NCBI RefSeq assembly: GCF_016862955.1
Contig: NZ_BONY01000015.1
Span: 62,001 to 126,000 of the forward strand
DNA length: 64,000 bases
Direction: 5' to 3'
Origin: Rhizocola hellebori
Lineage (GTDB): Bacteria > Actinomycetota > Actinomycetes > Mycobacteriales > Micromonosporaceae
The notes under the pieces are model-generated. The model searched no databases. It was not told the DNA's origin and saw only the letters and a list, made by a program, of their open reading frames with translations. Position numbers and translations under genes: made by a program. Shown one piece after another: positions 1 to 10,858 of this stretch. Within the stretch, counting starts at the first letter, position 1, and each line of letters starts with the position of its first letter.

Positions 1-1238
1 AACTTCGCCAGGGCCGGTGCCAGATCGACCAGAATGAACAGCGCGCGCACCGCCCAGATGCCCAGAGCCAGGGCAAGATGCTTGGCCGACAACAGGTTCA
101 GTGCCTCGATGCGTTCCAGCAGCCCGACGTCGCCGCGTCCTTGACTCCACCGCTGCACCTGCTCGTCCACGTACTGGTCGCGTTTGGCCGCCCACGCCGC
201 GCTTTCCGCTTGGATCTCGTCGGAGAGCTTTTGCACCTCGCCACGGCGGGCGGTCACGTCGGCGAGGAGCTGATCCATGTGATGGCTGGCCCAGTAGGCG
301 TCGGCGGTGGCGTAGAGCTGGCGGCAAACCGGCCCGAACCCGTAGTGTCCGGTTGATCCGTTGCAGTCATTCTTGGCCGCGTCCACCAGTTTGGTGTGTT
401 CGGCGGTGTTGGTGGCCAGCTCGGCTTCCATGACCGTTAGTTGCGTCTTCTTCTGATCGCGTTCGGTGGCAAGGGATCTGACCCGGTCCGGCAGCGGGAT
501 CGGGTACAGGGCACAGTCCACCCCGTTCACCACCGGCGCCTTCGTCGGCGCCGGCGTCGGAGCGGCGGTCGGGGCGGCCGATGGCCCAGCCGATGCGCCC
601 GGAATCGGGGCGACACCCGCACCGAGCCCCGCGATGCTGCCCAGATCGGGGTTGCAGGCCATCCAGTTGCCGCGGTAGGCCTTGAGCTCCTCGGCGCGAA
701 CCTCATGCACCTTCTGTTCCACCGCGGTGTTGAAGACGGCCAGCACCAAGGGTTCGGCGATGACGATGCCGAAGACGAAGGCCATGCCCATCCGGACCAC
801 GATGGTGGGCACCTTCTGCCAGCGATGCTCGGGCACCGGCGCCGACACGATCCAGCGGTCGAAGTTGAGGATCAGCAGGAACCAGAGCGCGGCCAGCAGC
901 CACACCAAGGGGGAGCGGGTGCCGAAGGCGAGGCTGAGCGCGATGCCCATCGAGACGAAGGCCATCAACGCGGTGAACAGAACCGTTCCCCCCAAACCGG
1001 TGTAGCGGGGGCGTTCCTGCGGCACCCAGGCCAGCAGCCTTTCGTCGGAGCCGGCGAAGCGGCGCAATAGCCGGCCAACATTCCATTTGCCCGGCAGCGG
1101 ATCCGGTTCCGGCTGCCCTGAGATTTTGCTGAAGATTTCTTGTGGGTACCGGAAAAGGCCAGGCTCTGTCTCGGCGGCCGCGGGCTGGTGCGGCTCCGGT
1201 TGGTAATCGTCGGGGTCCACTCGGTGCGGGGAGGGCAT
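1..1238 (-). CDS. DUF4407 membrane protein, 3' end beyond window
   Basis: The minus-strand reading frame opens at ATG 1238 and runs off the left edge, so about 412 residues are visible and the C-terminus is missing. The family signature is clear: a GSDERLLAWVPQER segment (residues 63-76), then two close membrane spans (about 83-105 and 110-126) ending in an FDRW motif, and a third span at about 146-169. An Ala/Pro/Thr-rich stretch (about 210-235) and a long polar, probably coiled-coil region follow, with a final hydrophobic segment at the window edge. DUF4407 proteins are integral membrane proteins of unknown function. The gene starts 28 bases after the stop of the upstream minus-strand gene, so the two are probably co-transcribed. 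Confidence 0.8.
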   Translation of the reverse strand, partial: MPSPHRVDPDDYQPEPHQPAAAETEPGLFRYPQEIFSKISGQPEPDPLPGKWNVGRLLRRFAGSDERLLAWVPQERPRYTGLGGTVLFTALMAFVSMGIALSLAFGTRSPLVWLLAALWFLLILNFDRWIVSAPVPEHRWQKVPTIVVRMGMAFVFGIVIAEPLVLAVFNTAVEQKVHEVRAEELKAYRGNWMACNPDLGSIAGLGAGVAPIPGASAGPSAAPTAAPTPAPTKAPVVNGVDCALYPIPLPDRVRSLATERDQKKTQLTVMEAELATNTAEHTKLVDAAKNDCNGSTGHYGFGPVCRQLYATADAYWASHHMDQLLADVTARRGEVQKLSDEIQAESAAWAAKRDQYVDEQVQRWSQGRGDVGLLERIEALNLLSAKHLALALGIWAVRALFILVDLAPALAK

Positions 1239-1266
1239 GGTTTCCGTCCTCGGATTTCGGCGGTGG

Positions 1267-1791
1267 CTAGCTGACGTCGACCTTGACGAAACCCAGCTCG
1301 ATGCGCATCCCCGGGATCTCCGGCGGCTGAACACTGAATTGGGCGCTAATGCGTTGCTGGATCAGCAGGTAGGTCTCGTGCAGCCGGTCGGGGCTGCTGG
1401 GCGCGGCAAGCCGGCGAAGCCGTGAACTCTGGGCAAGGTAGCCGTCAAGCGCGCTCTGCAGATCGTGCAGGTGCAGCTGGGCCACGGCGGCCGGCTCGAC
1501 GACCTGACAGCGGAAGCTGACCCGCACCTGGCAGGCGATGGCGCCCGGTGGCGGGGTCATCTCGATGCTGACCTGGACCAGGCGCGGGCTCATGTCGACG
1601 ATCGAAACGGAGGTCGCGGCGCGCACCTTGGCCTGGCCCGGTTCGGGAAGATAGCGCCCTTTCACGGCGAAAACCCGCACCGTGCCCGGCTGGGTGGGCG
1701 GGAGGGTCACCTCGCGCTGGCGAAGCCTGGACCAGCCGAGCCCCACCGGCTCCAAAGCGTGCTCGCTGAGCACGGGGAATGAGTCAGCCAT
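1267..1791 (-). CDS. Conserved hypothetical, partner of DUF4407 gene
   Basis: A 174-residue protein starting with MADSFPVLSEH. The frame extends upstream to 1893, but that part is Arg-rich with no family look, so the start at 1791 is preferred. It has no signal peptide or membrane span. The pattern is alternating hydrophobic strands (for example VSIVDMSPRLVQVSIEM) followed by a helical segment near the C-terminus. That is loosely like the beta-rich core of SPFH/band-7 proteins, but I do not claim that family. It lies directly upstream of the DUF4407 gene and may act with it. Function unknown. Confidence 0.6.
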   Translation of the reverse strand: MADSFPVLSEHALEPVGLGWSRLRQREVTLPPTQPGTVRVFAVKGRYLPEPGQAKVRAATSVSIVDMSPRLVQVSIEMTPPPGAIACQVRVSFRCQVVEPAAVAQLHLHDLQSALDGYLAQSSRLRRLAAPSSPDRLHETYLLIQQRISAQFSVQPPEIPGMRIELGFVKVDVS

Positions 1792-1961
1792 GGGCGGCTC
1801 GCCCATCCTCGTCTGAACAGAATCCCTGGCGCACCTTGCCGAGTGTAGGCGGCGTCCCTGAATACGGCGTCCCGATGGGAGGTAAGCCTCCAAACCCGAC
1901 AGATTACCTGTATTTCCGTCAACAGCGTCCTATCGGGATGCCAGCCGCCGGTAGTTGATTT

Positions 1962-1975
1962 TGTAACGTGTTCTA
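1962..1975. promoter_or_regulatory. KstR-type operator candidate
   Basis: TGTAACGTGTTCTA matches the steroid-repressor (KstR) consensus TnnAACnnGTTnnA at every fixed position. It ends 56 bases before the ATG of the DapB-like gene, where a promoter would lie. A near copy sits before the cholesterol oxidase gene. KstR control is inferred from the motif and the steroid context. Confidence 0.5.
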
Positions 1976-2031
1976 ATTTTGTCGGTGGATGCTCTGGTGT
2001 AGCGGTATCGGCTCTTGCTAATCTCCACCGC

Positions 2032-3111
2032 ATGATTTCCACAGTTGTCTGGGGAACCGGCAACGTAGGTCGCGCGGCCATTCGCGCCGTCGAGGCACAT
2101 CCAATGTTGAAACTCGTTGCAATACTGGTCCACGACGCCGAAAAGGTGGGCCGAGACGGGGGCGACCTTGGCGACCTCGGCCACCCACTGGGAATCGCGG
2201 CCACCGATGATATCGACGCGGTGTTGGCCGCCGGCCCGCAGGCCGTGGTCTACGCGGCGTCGGGGGAGATCCGCCCCGATGAAGCCCTCGACGACATCGT
2301 CAGGGCCATCCGAGCCGGAGCCGTGGTGGTCACCCCCTCCATCTATGCGCTCTATGACCAGCGCAACGCGCCCGACTACCTGCGAGAGCCGGTGCTCGCC
2401 GCGATCGGCGAAGCGGGCGGCTCGCTGTTCGTCTCCGGTGTCGATCCGGGCTGGGGCAACGATGTGCTCCCGCTGCTCATCAGCGGGCTGGGCTCCACCG
2501 TGGACGTGATTCGCTGCCAGGAGATCTTCGACTATTCCACCTACGACCAGGAGAACTCGGTCCGATATCTGGTCGGGATGGGCCAGCCGATGGAATACGA
2601 GCCGCCGATGCTGGCCCCCACCGTGCCGACCATGGTGTGGGGCGGGCAGATCCGGCTGATGGCCAGGGCGCTCGGCGTCGAGCTCGACGACGTGGTCGAG
2701 ACCGTTGACCGCCGTCCGCTGGAGACCAGCGTGAGCACCACGTCGATGGGCGAGTTCGAGGCCGGCACCCAGGGGGCGCTGCGCTTCGAGGTGCTAGGCA
2801 TCGTGGATGGCCGGCCCCGCATCGTCATCGAGCACGTCACCCGCATCCACGCCTCGTGCGCGCCCGACTGGCCCACACCTCCCACCGGCGACGGCGCCCA
2901 TCGCGTGATCATCGAGGGCCGCCCACGCATCGAGGTCACGGTGGAGGCGACCGATGAGGGCGGCAACCGCTCCGCGGGAGGCAACGCCACCGCGGCCGCC
3001 CGGCTGGTGAACGCCATCGACTGGCTGGTGGAGGCAGCGCCCGGGTTCTATGACGCGCTCGATGTCCCGCTTCGCCCCGCGGTCGGCAAACTAGGAAGGA
3101 CCCAACCATGA
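2032..3111 (+). CDS. DapB-like NAD(P)H-dependent reductase
   Basis: A 359-residue protein with an N-terminal Rossmann nucleotide site, GTGNVG, at residues 8-13. It resembles the dihydrodipicolinate reductase-like / 2,4-diaminopentanoate dehydrogenase-like family that actinomycetes carry in many copies. It is longer than true DapB (about 250 residues), and its genomic setting is not lysine synthesis, so a catabolic or steroid-linked oxidoreductase role is more likely. The substrate is unknown. Its stop overlaps the start of the next gene (ATGA, four bases), showing translational coupling. A KstR-type operator candidate lies upstream. The start is the first ATG of the frame and agrees with the beginning of the Rossmann strand. 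Confidence 0.8.
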   Translation: MISTVVWGTGNVGRAAIRAVEAHPMLKLVAILVHDAEKVGRDGGDLGDLGHPLGIAATDDIDAVLAAGPQAVVYAASGEIRPDEALDDIVRAIRAGAVVVTPSIYALYDQRNAPDYLREPVLAAIGEAGGSLFVSGVDPGWGNDVLPLLISGLGSTVDVIRCQEIFDYSTYDQENSVRYLVGMGQPMEYEPPMLAPTVPTMVWGGQIRLMARALGVELDDVVETVDRRPLETSVSTTSMGEFEAGTQGALRFEVLGIVDGRPRIVIEHVTRIHASCAPDWPTPPTGDGAHRVIIEGRPRIEVTVEATDEGGNRSAGGNATAAARLVNAIDWLVEAAPGFYDALDVPLRPAVGKLGRTQP

Positions 3112-3605
3112 ACATCGACATTCCCGAAGGCAAGGACGCTATCGCCTATGTGTGGGGCGAGATGGTCCCCGGCATCGGAGTCGCCGCGGCCGCCTTCTCC
3201 CTGTCGGTGTACGAGTACTCGACCCTCGGGCTGCGTGAGTTCGAAGCCGCGCGCCTGCGGATAGCGCAGATCAACGGCTGCCTGTTCTGCTTGGACTGGC
3301 GCACGGAACGCGACGGGCAGATGGTCGAGGAGGAGTTCGCCGACGCGGTGACCGACTGGCGCACCACCGACAGGTTCGACGAGCGCACCCGAATGGCCGC
3401 CGAGTACGCCGAACGCTACGCGCTCGACCACCACGGCCTCGACGACGAGTTCTGGGCCCGCATGGGCGAGCACTACAGCCAGCTGGAAATCGTGGAGCTG
3501 AGCATGAGCATCGGCTCGTGGCTGGCGTTCGGCCGGCTCAACCACGTGCTCGGGCTCGACACGGTGTGCTTCCTGCCCCGCAGCGGGGCCGCCGCGCAAA
3601 GCTGA
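3108..3605 (+). CDS. Carboxymuconolactone decarboxylase/AhpD-like protein
   Basis: A 165-residue all-helical protein of the CMD/AhpD superfamily. The family redox motif is present as C58-L-F-C61 in an NGCLFCLDW context. Members act as alkylhydroperoxidase-type disulfide enzymes or as small decarboxylases. The CxxC pair favours a redox role here. It overlaps the preceding reductase gene by four bases, so the two products probably serve the same pathway. Downstream, 204 bases separate it from cholesterol oxidase; that gap holds a second KstR-like site. Confidence 0.8.
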   Translation: MNIDIPEGKDAIAYVWGEMVPGIGVAAAAFSLSVYEYSTLGLREFEAARLRIAQINGCLFCLDWRTERDGQMVEEEFADAVTDWRTTDRFDERTRMAAEYAERYALDHHGLDDEFWARMGEHYSQLEIVELSMSIGSWLAFGRLNHVLGLDTVCFLPRSGAAAQS

Positions 3606-3755
3606 TCGCCCCGCGGAAGACATCGCAGGTTCCCCGCCCGGCGCTGCCCTCGTGCTGCCCGCCGGCGGATCGGTGCGCCCCTGGACCGCCTGGCCCGTCA
3701 TCGTCCACTTCGGACTGCCCGCAGCAAAGGTGGGCATGGATACGTGTTGACTTGA

Positions 3756-5456
<1,701 letters not shown>

Positions 5457-5464
5457 TGGCTTGC

Positions 5465-5496
5465 GCAAGGGCCTGACAGCGTGGTCGGGCCCTTGC
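5465..5496 (+). terminator. Hairpin terminator after cholesterol oxidase
   Basis: GCAAGGGCC (5465-5473) pairs perfectly with GGCCCTTGC (5488-5496) across a 14-base loop, nine bases after the stop codon. Only a weak T-run follows, as is usual in high-GC actinomycetes. Confidence 0.6.
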
Positions 5497-5622
5497 CGCA
5501 TTCTACTTTGGACTATCGATCGTAATCGGCTCTAGTGGGCGCGGCGCGCGCTCGCCGGTCATCGCGTTCGGCGATACTGACAGTCTCCCCTCACCTTTCG
5601 CGGTGGGAAGCGGGATGCGGCG

Positions 5623-7914
5623 ATGAGCATGGCCGAGCGAACCATACGGCTGCACCTTCAGGTGGAGGGCGTCGTGCAGGGCGTCGGGTTCCGGCCCTTC
5701 GTTTACTCGCTGGCGAAGTCCTGGCAGCTCTCGGGGGTAGTTGGCAACAACTCGCTGGGCGCGTTCGTGGAGCTTGAGGGCAGCGAAGACGCGGTGGCCG
5801 GGTTTCAGCGCGACCTGCGCCTGCAAGCGCCGCCGCTCGCGGTGATCGATCGGGTCACGGCGCGGGAGGTCACCCCGACCGGGCTGCAGACCGGGTTTCG
5901 GATCGCGGGCAGCCAGCTGGCCAGGCTCGGCCAGACGCAGATCGCCCCGGACTGCGCCACCTGTGCCGACTGCCTGCGTGAGCTGACCGATCCGGATGAC
6001 CGCCGCTATGGCTACCCGTTCATCAACTGCACCAACTGCGGGCCACGGCTCACCATCGTGCAGGACGTGCCCTACGATCGGCCGCGCACGACGATGGCGG
6101 GATTCCCGATGTGCGAGCCGTGCCGGCGGGAGTACGACGATCCGGGCGACCGGCGATTCCACGCGCAGCCGGTCTGTTGCGCCGATTGCGGGCCACGGCT
6201 GCGGCTTTCCGGCTTCGAGGGCGGGCCGGGTGAGGTCATAGCGAAGGTGGCGCAGCTGTTGCGTGAGGGTCAGATCGTGGCGGTGAAAGGACTGGGCGGG
6301 TACCACCTCGCCGTGGACGCCACCTCGGACCGGGGCACCCGGACCTTGCGCCAGCGTAAACATCGCGACGAGAAGGCCTTCGCGGTCATGGTGAGCGACC
6401 TGGAAATGGCGCGTAGCCTGGCCGAGATCGCCCCGGCGGACGAGCTTTTGCTGACCAGCCCAGCGCGGCCGATCGTGCTGGTGCCCCGGCGAGAGCCAGC
6501 TGGGTTGGTGGCGGCGGCGGTTGCGCCGGGGCAGCGGCAGTTGGGGTTGATGCTGCCTTACACGCCGCTGCATGTGTTGCTGATGCGGGAGTTTGCCGGG
6601 CCGCTCGTGCTGACCAGTGGCAACGTTTCGGAGGAGCCTATTGCTTTTCTTGACGGGGATGCGCGGCAGCGTCTCGGCGGCATCGCTGACGCCTTCCTCA
6701 CCCACGACCGGCCGATCCATCTTCGCGTCGACGATTCGGTGGCGCGCAGCTTCCGCGGCGAGCCGATGCTGATCCGGCGGTCCCGGGGCTATGCGCCCCG
6801 GGCGATCCGGCTTCCGGTCACCGCGGCGCGGCCGGTGCTGGGCTGCGGGGCGGAACTGAAGAGCACCTTTTGCCTCGCGCAGGGCGACAGCGCGACGCTA
6901 TCGCCTCACCTCGGCGACCTGAAGAACTACGAGACGTTCCGGTCCTATGCCGACGGGATAACGCATCTAAGCCGGCTCGTCGGGATCAGCCCGGTGGTGG
7001 TGGCGCACGATCTGCACCCCGACTACCTGTCCACAAAGCACGCGCAGGAGCTGGCCGAGAGCGGGCTGGAGCTGGCCGGCGTTCAGCACCACCACGCCCA
7101 CATCGCCTCCTGCCTGGTCGACAACGGGTCGCCCGGCCCGGTCATCGGGGTGGCCTTCGACGGCACCGGCTATGGCACCGATGGCACGCTGTGGGGCGGC
7201 GAGTTCCTCGTGGCGGACCTCGTTCAAGCGCGCCGAGCCGGGCATCTGGCCGCGGTGCCGATGCCGGGCGGCGAGTCGGCGGTGCGGCAGCCGTGGCGGA
7301 TGGCGGCCGCCTATTGCGCCCAGCTGGCGGCGACACCCGCTGTGGCGCAACGGTATCCGCGGGAGTGGGAGGCGGTGACCAGGCTGGCCGGATCCGGGTT
7401 CGCGGCCCCGCCCACCTCGAGCGCGGGCCGGCTCTTCGACGCGGTGGCCTGCCTGGTGGGAGTACGCGACGAGGTCAGCTATGAGGGACAGGCGGCGGTG
7501 GAGCTGGAGCAGCTGGCCAACCAGGCGGCTCGTGGCTGGTACCAGTCAGAAATAAGAGAATTCGGAGAGATGCCGTTTCAGATTCGTGGGGCCGATCTGG
7601 TCGCCGCGGTCCTCGCGGACCTGGAGCGCAATGTGCCGGCCGCGGACATCGCGATGCGCTTCCATCGCGGGCTGGCACTGTCCATTGCCGACGGTTGCCA
7701 GCTGATCCGGGAAACGTCCGGGCTGGGCACGGTCGCGCTGTCGGGTGGCGTGTTCCAGAACGTGCTGCTGCTTGAGCTGGCTGTGGCGCACCTGGAGCGG
7801 CGGGGGTTCAAAGTGCTGACCCACCGCCGCATCCCAGCCAACGACGGCGGCATCAGCATCGGCCAAGCCGCCATCGCCGCCACCCGCGACGCGGGGTCAG
7901 CAGATGCGAGGTAG
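5623..7914 (+). CDS. hypF: Carbamoyltransferase HypF, hydrogenase maturation
   Basis: A 763-residue HypF. It makes the carbamoyl thioester on HypE that becomes the cyanide ligands of the [NiFe] site. Domains in order: acylphosphatase (about 8-95, with VVQGVGFRPF), two zinc-finger modules (CATCADC with CTNCGPR, then CEPCRREY with CCADCGPR, about 110-200), a YrdC-like domain (about 210-395, with KGLGGYHL), and a Kae1-like C-terminal domain with an HHHAH motif. Length is typical. An alternative ATG lies two codons downstream. It is the only hydrogenase gene on the plus strand here, and its last 18 bases overlap the 3' end of hypE tail to tail. Confidence 0.95.
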   Translation: MSMAERTIRLHLQVEGVVQGVGFRPFVYSLAKSWQLSGVVGNNSLGAFVELEGSEDAVAGFQRDLRLQAPPLAVIDRVTAREVTPTGLQTGFRIAGSQLARLGQTQIAPDCATCADCLRELTDPDDRRYGYPFINCTNCGPRLTIVQDVPYDRPRTTMAGFPMCEPCRREYDDPGDRRFHAQPVCCADCGPRLRLSGFEGGPGEVIAKVAQLLREGQIVAVKGLGGYHLAVDATSDRGTRTLRQRKHRDEKAFAVMVSDLEMARSLAEIAPADELLLTSPARPIVLVPRREPAGLVAAAVAPGQRQLGLMLPYTPLHVLLMREFAGPLVLTSGNVSEEPIAFLDGDARQRLGGIADAFLTHDRPIHLRVDDSVARSFRGEPMLIRRSRGYAPRAIRLPVTAARPVLGCGAELKSTFCLAQGDSATLSPHLGDLKNYETFRSYADGITHLSRLVGISPVVVAHDLHPDYLSTKHAQELAESGLELAGVQHHHAHIASCLVDNGSPGPVIGVAFDGTGYGTDGTLWGGEFLVADLVQARRAGHLAAVPMPGGESAVRQPWRMAAAYCAQLAATPAVAQRYPREWEAVTRLAGSGFAAPPTSSAGRLFDAVACLVGVRDEVSYEGQAAVELEQLANQAARGWYQSEIREFGEMPFQIRGADLVAAVLADLERNVPAADIAMRFHRGLALSIADGCQLIRETSGLGTVALSGGVFQNVLLLELAVAHLERRGFKVLTHRRIPANDGGISIGQAAIAATRDAGSADAR

Positions 7915-8979
7915 GGGGTCGCCGATGAGGACGTCGACGATGCGGGTGCCGCCGAATTCGGTCTTCAGCAGGACGAGGCCGGGCGGGTCGGCTACTACGC
8001 GGCCGATGATCGCGGCGCCGGTGCCCAGGGGGTGTGCCCGCAGGGAGGCAAGGGCCGCATCGGCTTGAGCGCCTTCGACGAAGGCGACGAAGCGGCCTTC
8101 GCAGGCGAGGTAAAGCGGGTCGATGCCGAGCAGTTCCGCCGCGCCCCGAACCTCGGCTCGCATGGGGATGGCGCGTTCGTCGAAAACGACAGCGACGTCG
8201 GCCGCGCGGGCGATTTCGTTGACGATGGTGGCCACGCCGCCGCGGGTGGCGTCGCGCAGGCAGCGCACCCCATCGACGGCCGTGAGCAGATCGGCGACGA
8301 TCCCGTGCAGTGGGGCGGTATCTGAGCAAAGGTCACTGTCGATGTCGAGCTCGCCACGGGCGAGCATGACGGTGACGCCGTGTTCGCCGATCGGGCCGGA
8401 GATGAGGACGGCGTCGCCCGGCTTGACCGCGTCGGCCGTAAGCGCGAACGGGTGCTCGATGACGCCGATGCCGGCGGTATTGAGATAGCAGCCATCGGCC
8501 TTGCCGCGCTCGACGACCTTGGTGTCGCCGGTGACGATCTGGACGCCGGCGGCGTTCGCGGCGCGGGCCATCGAGGCGACGACGCGTGTCAGCGACTCGA
8601 GCGGAAAGCCCTCCTCGAGGATGAAACCGGCTGACAGGTAAAGCGGACGGGCCCCGGCCATGGCGAGATCGTTGACGGTGCCGTTGACAGCGAGGTCGCC
8701 GATGTCGCCGCCCGGGAAGAACAGCGGGCGCACCACGTAGGAGTCCGTGCTGAAGGCCAGCCGCGCGTTGCCAATACCGAAGACGGCCTGATCGGACAGG
8801 GGCTCGAGCAGCGGGTTGCGGAAGGCCTCAAGAAAGACGGCGTCGGTGAGGGTCTGGCTGGCTTTGCCACCCGCGCCGTGGGCGAGGGTCACCCGCTCAT
8901 CGGTGATCTTCGCCTTGCGACGGCGTGCCTTGTCTATCCGGTCCAGGACACGCAACTCCAGCTCGCCGGTGGTGGTCAT
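7897..8979 (-). CDS. hypE: Hydrogenase maturation protein HypE
   Basis: A 360-residue HypE (AIR-synthase-like ATPase). It accepts the carbamoyl group from HypF on its C-terminal cysteine and dehydrates it to a thiocyanate. The chain ends in PRIC, so the acceptor Cys360 is the last residue, as required. ATP-binding core motifs such as HGAGGK and the DATRGG segment are intact. The start MTTTGEL at 8979 overlaps the hypD stop by four bases (ATGA). The reading frame continues open upstream inside hypD, but that part is not HypE-like. It is the last gene of the minus-strand hydrogenase chain. Confidence 0.95.
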   Translation of the reverse strand: MTTTGELELRVLDRIDKARRRKAKITDERVTLAHGAGGKASQTLTDAVFLEAFRNPLLEPLSDQAVFGIGNARLAFSTDSYVVRPLFFPGGDIGDLAVNGTVNDLAMAGARPLYLSAGFILEEGFPLESLTRVVASMARAANAAGVQIVTGDTKVVERGKADGCYLNTAGIGVIEHPFALTADAVKPGDAVLISGPIGEHGVTVMLARGELDIDSDLCSDTAPLHGIVADLLTAVDGVRCLRDATRGGVATIVNEIARAADVAVVFDERAIPMRAEVRGAAELLGIDPLYLACEGRFVAFVEGAQADAALASLRAHPLGTGAAIIGRVVADPPGLVLLKTEFGGTRIVDVLIGDPLPRIC

Positions 8980-10121
8980 CGTGAGATCACCGCCAGCGGC
9001 GAACCCGCCTGCTGTAGGCGTTCGCGGCTGAACCGGCCGAAGTTGTAGTAGGCGGCGCAGGCGCCCTCGGGCGAGACCATACAGGTGCCGATCGGCGTCT
9101 CCGGGGTGCACGCGGTGCCGAACACCTTGCACTCCCAAGGTTTGAGCACCCCCTTGAGCACCTCCCCGCATTGGCACGCCTTGGGATCGGCCACCCGGAC
9201 CCCGGGCAGTTCGAAGAGCCGTTCGGCATCGAAGGCGGCGTACTTTTCCCGCACCTGCAGCGCGGAGTGCGAGATGAAGCCGAGCCCACGCCACTCGAAC
9301 TGGGGTCGCAGCTCGAACACCTCGGTCAGCACCGACAGCGCCTTGGCGTTGCCCGCCCAGGCCACCACCCGCGAATACTGGTTCTCGATTTCGCTGCGGC
9401 CCTCGCTGAGCTGCACCATCAGCTGGTAGATCGACTGCAGGATGTCCAGCGGCTCGAATCCGGCCACCACCAACGGTTTGGCGTGCTGGGCAGCGATGAA
9501 GTCGTAAGGCGTGCAGCCGATGACCGTCGACACGTGACCGGGGCCGAGGAATCCGTCCAGCCGCAGGTCGGGGGAGTCGAGGATGGCTTTGATGGCGGGG
9601 ATGATCGTGACGTGGTTGCTGAAGACGGAGAAGTTCGTCAGCCCATCGCGCGCAGCTCGCAGCACGGTCATGGCCGTGGACGGGGCAGTGGTCTCGAAGC
9701 CGATCGCCATGAAAACCACCCGCCGGTCGGGGTTCTGGCGGGCGAGTTTGAGGGCGTCCAGCGGCGAGTAGACCATGCGGATGTCGCAGCCGGCCGCCTT
9801 GGCGTCCAAAAAGGAGCGACTCCCACCCGGTACCCGCATCATGTCTCCGAAGGAAGCCATGATGACGCTGGATTGCTCGGCGAGGTGGATGGCATCGTCC
9901 ACGCGGCCCATCGGGATGACGCACACCGGGCAGCCCGGTCCGTGGACCAGGGTGATGGCTTCCGGCAAATAGTCCTCGATGCCGTGCTTGTAGATGGTGT
10001 GGGTGTGGCCGCCGCACACCTCCATGAACTTGTATTGCCGTCCCGGCTCACACAGCTGCGCTATCCGGGCGGCCAATGCCCGCGCCTTGTCGGCGTCGCG
10101 GTACTCATCCACGTACCGCAT
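8976..10121 (-). CDS. hypD: Hydrogenase maturation protein HypD
   Basis: A 381-residue HypD, the [4Fe-4S] scaffold on which, with HypC, the Fe(CN)2CO unit is built. Family motifs are present: CGGHTH with Cys36, GPGCPVC with Cys64 and Cys67, a SNHV motif, and a C-terminal cluster-binding cysteine set (CQCGEVL, WECKVFG, ACTPETP, GACAAYYN). It overlaps hypC by 17 bases and hypE by four, so the three proteins are translationally coupled. Confidence 0.95.
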   Translation of the reverse strand: MRYVDEYRDADKARALAARIAQLCEPGRQYKFMEVCGGHTHTIYKHGIEDYLPEAITLVHGPGCPVCVIPMGRVDDAIHLAEQSSVIMASFGDMMRVPGGSRSFLDAKAAGCDIRMVYSPLDALKLARQNPDRRVVFMAIGFETTAPSTAMTVLRAARDGLTNFSVFSNHVTIIPAIKAILDSPDLRLDGFLGPGHVSTVIGCTPYDFIAAQHAKPLVVAGFEPLDILQSIYQLMVQLSEGRSEIENQYSRVVAWAGNAKALSVLTEVFELRPQFEWRGLGFISHSALQVREKYAAFDAERLFELPGVRVADPKACQCGEVLKGVLKPWECKVFGTACTPETPIGTCMVSPEGACAAYYNFGRFSRERLQQAGSPLAVISR

Positions 10122-10416
10122 CGGGCACCTCCGCCTGCTGCTCGTCGAGGATGGCCGACGATTGCAGCGCCATCAGCTCATCGGCATAGGCGTCGCCGAT
10201 GTCCTCCAGGAACTGAAGCGCCGCCTTGGCCTCGGTCTCGTCAATCTTGGAAAGCGCGAACCCGACGTGGATCAGAATCCAGTCACCGATCTGGATATTT
10301 TCCTCGTCGAGCAGGCCGATGTTGATGACGCGGCGCACACCGCTGACGTCAACCCGGGCCAGGTCTGGATGTTCGGTCATGAGCTCGAGGACCTGACCGG
10401 GGATGCCAAGGCACAT
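10105..10416 (-). CDS. hypC: Hydrogenase assembly chaperone HypC
   Basis: A 103-residue HypC/HybG/HupF chaperone. The start MCLGIPGQV at 10416 places the essential Cys at position 2, which decides against the longer frame beginning at 10449. HypC carries the iron-ligand unit from HypD to the large subunit. The C-terminal part is longer and more acidic than in many HypC proteins and overlaps hypD. A second HypC-like protein is encoded at 18439-18657 in the same chain. Confidence 0.93.
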   Translation of the reverse strand: MCLGIPGQVLELMTEHPDLARVDVSGVRRVINIGLLDEENIQIGDWILIHVGFALSKIDETEAKAALQFLEDIGDAYADELMALQSSAILDEQQAEVPDAVRG

Positions 10417-10423
10417 CTGTGTT

Positions 10424-10837
10424 TCACGCGCCGATCGGGGAGGGGACATGGGTGTGGCCGTCGCCGGACTCGTGAATCGGGTCGTTGGCGGGCTGGTGCA
10501 CCCCGGCCGCGAGCCGGATCGATTCCAGCATCAGCTCATCGCCGCCGACGAGGGTGAGCGACGTCCCCGCGCACTGCGGGCACGCGGGCAGCAGCTCGGT
10601 TCCCTGTGCCTGCGCCGCACAGCTGTCGCAGTTCATCCGCACCGGCATGGTGGTGATGGCGACGCGGGCGTTCTGGGCCACCGTGCCCGTGGCGGCGAAG
10701 GCGAAAGCCTGGTTCATGGCCTCGTCCTGTACCCGGTGCAACGCGCCGATGCGCAGCCGCACCTCGGTCACCGGCCGCCCGGCCGCCCGGCGCTGGACCG
10801 CTTCGAGAATCGACTGACACAGCCCGAACTCATGCAT
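10424..10837 (-). CDS. hypA: Nickel-insertion protein HypA
   Basis: A 137-residue HypA/HybF. It binds nickel through the N-terminal MHE (His2) and a structural zinc through CDSC (Cys70, Cys73) and CPQC (Cys86, Cys89). The tail is about 20 residues longer than in typical HypA and carries several histidines (HQP, HES, GHTH) that could bind extra metal. Its GTPase partner HypB is not encoded in this window. hypC begins seven bases downstream. Confidence 0.93.
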   Translation of the reverse strand: MHEFGLCQSILEAVQRRAAGRPVTEVRLRIGALHRVQDEAMNQAFAFAATGTVAQNARVAITTMPVRMNCDSCAAQAQGTELLPACPQCAGTSLTLVGGDELMLESIRLAAGVHQPANDPIHESGDGHTHVPSPIGA

Positions 10838-10858
10838 GGTGTGTGGTGCCTTTCTGTT

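Noticed and set aside
7897-10017. A possible HypD-HypE fusion read from one long minus-strand frame
   Set aside because: The upstream half of that frame is out of register with HypD; true HypD is intact in another frame and hypE has its own ATG with a four-base overlap.
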